From the NCBI GenBank assembly GCA_002394685.1, contig DGUP01000051.1:1-64000 (forward strand): 64,000 bases of DNA. Direction: 5' to 3'. Source of the stretch: Treponema sp. UBA4307 (GTDB lineage: Bacteria > Spirochaetota > Spirochaetia > Treponematales > Treponemataceae). How positions within the stretch are numbered: position 1 is the first letter of the stretch; each line of letters begins with the position of its first letter. Both the position numbers and the translations under genes were made by a program. A model generated the notes under the pieces. It had not been told where the DNA came from. It saw nothing but the letters and a program-made list of their open reading frames with translations, and made no database searches. Positions 62,451 to 64,000 of the stretch are shown here, piece by piece.

Positions 62451-63980
62451 ATGAAAAAGCTGTATAAAGATACCCGAATTTTAGATCAGGCTTGCAGAGA
62501 AAAATATTTTCTTTCCGAAGACCTTATGATGGAAAACGCCGCCGCCGCACTTGAATCTGCTGTAATGGCCCACATTTTTAATCCTTCAAACTTTTACCTT
62601 AACAGGGCCCATTGTCTTATACTTTGTGGAAGTGGAAATAATGGAGGAGACGGATACGCCCTGGCCCGCAGACTTATTCAAAAAAATATTGCCGTTACCA
62701 TCTGTGATTTCGGTCAGCCGAAAACTGAAATTGCACAGCTGCAAAAACAAAGAGCCGACTCTCTGGCAGTAAGTTATGTTTCCTTTTACGAACTGGATGA
62801 ATTTATAGAGGAAAAAAGTCTTGACCTGAGAGTTGCAGTTGATTGTGTATTTGGCAGCGGATTTCATGGTCAGCTTCCGGCAGAAGTAAAAATTATTTTT
62901 GACCGGATCAATTCAAATACTGACCTTTATAAAATTGCCTGTGATATTCCAAGCGGATTATATTTTAACGCTGATGAAACTGTTACAATGGGCGCCCTTA
63001 AACTGGATCTTTTTAAAGACAGGGCAAAAGATGTTTGTGGAAAAATTACTCTGGCAAATCTTGGAGTTGCACGAAATAATTTTGAAAATGCAGCACAAAG
63101 TCAGCCTGATGCCTGGCTTCTTGAAGAAAGTGACATGACCCTTCCAATCCGCAAAAAAGAAAATGTTAACAAAGGTTCTTTTGGACACCTTGCCCTCATC
63201 TGTGGAGAAAAAAGGGGAGCGGCAAATATTGCAGGTCTTGCAGCGCTGAATTTTGGAGCAGGACTTGTCACTTTAGTTTCTTCCAGTGAAGGATTTTCTG
63301 AAGAATCTAAATCCGGCGGAAATTATTCGGAGGATTCGATTGATTATGAACTTATGACTTCTGATTCATTCCCTGCAAATACCAGTGCCCTTGTTTTTGG
63401 TATGGGGCTGGGCAGAAACAACAAACAGGGATTTACAAAAGCAATAAATTATCTGGAGCAGAATGCAAATCTGAACTGCCTCATAGATGCAGATGCTTTT
63501 TACTATGATGAAATAAAAACTTTATTGGACAAACGGTGCTCTCAATCCACAGAGAATAAATGCATTACAATTCTTACTCCACATCCAAAAGAGTTCTCTG
63601 TTCTGCTGGAAAAGTGTGGCATGGGTTCTTTCACAGTTGAAGAAGTTGTTGAAAATAGATTTGAGCTTGTAAAGAAATTTTGTGACTACTATAAAAATGT
63701 TGTCCTGATTTTAAAAGGCGCAAACGTTCTAATTGGAAATTACAGTTACGATAAATCCGCTGTACAAATTTATATTAATTCTTTTGGAACAGCCGCTCTT
63801 TCTAAAGCAGGTAGTGGGGATGTTTTGTGCGGTCTTGCAGGAGCACTACTTGCACAAAAAAGAGGTGCCCTGGATTCTGCAGTAAGTGCATCTCTTGCAC
63901 ATGCTCTGGCATCCAGAAAAGTAAAAAATAATTTTGCGCTTACTCCCCGCAGCCTGATTGAAAACATCACTCAACTATAA
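62451..63980 (+). CDS. nnrDE: Bifunctional NAD(P)HX epimerase/dehydratase
   Basis: About 509 residues. N-terminal YjeF_N epimerase (LILCGSGNNGGDGYALARRL, LRVAVDCVFGSGFHGQLPAEV, VACDIPSGL-type) and C-terminal ADP/ATP-dependent dehydratase (carbohydrate kinase-like: KGSFGHLALICGEKRGAANIAGLAAL, TILTPHPKEFSVLL, AGSGDVLCGLAGALLAQ). It repairs hydrated NAD(P)H. The domains are joined as in most bacteria. The frame starts at 62430, but the ATG at 62451 gives the usual N-terminus. Ends 20 bp before the window edge. Confidence 0.94.
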   Translation: MKKLYKDTRILDQACREKYFLSEDLMMENAAAALESAVMAHIFNPSNFYLNRAHCLILCGSGNNGGDGYALARRLIQKNIAVTICDFGQPKTEIAQLQKQRADSLAVSYVSFYELDEFIEEKSLDLRVAVDCVFGSGFHGQLPAEVKIIFDRINSNTDLYKIACDIPSGLYFNADETVTMGALKLDLFKDRAKDVCGKITLANLGVARNNFENAAQSQPDAWLLEESDMTLPIRKKENVNKGSFGHLALICGEKRGAANIAGLAALNFGAGLVTLVSSSEGFSEESKSGGNYSEDSIDYELMTSDSFPANTSALVFGMGLGRNNKQGFTKAINYLEQNANLNCLIDADAFYYDEIKTLLDKRCSQSTENKCITILTPHPKEFSVLLEKCGMGSFTVEEVVENRFELVKKFCDYYKNVVLILKGANVLIGNYSYDKSAVQIYINSFGTAALSKAGSGDVLCGLAGALLAQKRGALDSAVSASLAHALASRKVKNNFALTPRSLIENITQL

Positions 63981-64000
63981 AATAATTTACCCTGATTTTA

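Noticed and set aside
1..64000. tRNA genes, rRNA genes, insertion sequences with transposase, CRISPR arrays
   Set aside because: None seen: T-loop-like GGTTCGA matches fall inside coding genes, no transposase-like protein is encoded, and there is no regularly spaced repeat with spacers.

Overview
The window looks like a stretch of a host-associated spirochete chromosome, most likely a Treponema. It is AT-rich. It encodes an archaeal/eukaryal-type phenylalanyl-tRNA synthetase alpha chain (a known spirochete trait), a BspA-type leucine-rich-repeat surface protein, many exported proteins and lipoproteins, a rich chemotaxis and cyclic-di-GMP repertoire, and a 525-residue protein that resembles a spirochete-restricted family. 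The genus call is inference from gene content; there is no rRNA gene here to confirm it, and I saw no tRNA gene or CRISPR array.

Layout. 0-4.3 kb (minus): hisB, a nitroreductase, a formylglycine-generating-enzyme-like domain fused to an outer-membrane-like barrel, and hisG. 4.3-7.0 kb: a cytoplasmic sugar-sensor-like/GGDEF/EAL protein. 7.1-10.6 kb: pheS, two exported proteins and a rhomboid protease. 10.7-15.3 kb: a compact tatD-dus-unknown-diguanylate cyclase operon. 15.6-23.6 kb (plus): LRR protein, deacetylase, TIM-barrel glycosidase-like protein, GH31 alpha-xylosidase and a chagasin-like lipoprotein; between the two sugar genes lies a long nested palindromic repeat. 23.7-25.8 kb (minus): a FIST sensor next to a soluble methyl-accepting protein. 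25.9-27.6 kb: a ferredoxin-type aldo/keto reductase and a cysteine-cluster protein.

27.7-36.0 kb is the accessory region: two related small lipoproteins with a shared promoter-like motif flank a PLD-helicase-DUF3427 gene coupled to a NUDIX gene, a four-gene toxin-antitoxin-like operon built around a DUF3990 ADP-ribosyltransferase-like protein, and a WYL regulator. The helicase gene is visibly more AT-rich than its surroundings. 36-38.8 kb carries a pseudouridine synthase with an internal 12-bp tandem array of DnaA-box-like units, a HIT protein and MntP. 38.8-42.5 kb is a hybrid histidine kinase/response regulator pair. 42.5-49 kb (minus): a second GH31 enzyme, a YgiQ radical SAM protein, Hsp33 and a DUF763 protein. 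49.2-55.1 kb: a complete oppA-BCDF oligopeptide importer. 55.1-58.9 kb: a flavin reductase-like protein, a small exported protein and two tandem PlsC acyltransferases with zinc-ribbon tails. 58.9-64 kb: pyrE leading a FecBCD/BtuFCD-like importer operon, with the NAD(P)HX repair enzyme diverging.

How it fits together: two alpha-glycosidases, a glycosidase-like protein, a deacetylase, a peptide importer and a peptidase inhibitor suggest a polymer-degrading gut or oral lifestyle. Several sensors (LacI-type PBP-EAL, GAF-GGDEF, FIST-MCP, hybrid kinase) would couple nutrients to motility and second messengers. Best candidates for something less described are the 28.3-34.3 kb defence-like region, the nested palindrome at 20.45-20.88 kb, the FIST-MCP pair, and a set of genes whose -10 boxes sit 6-9 nt before the start codon.
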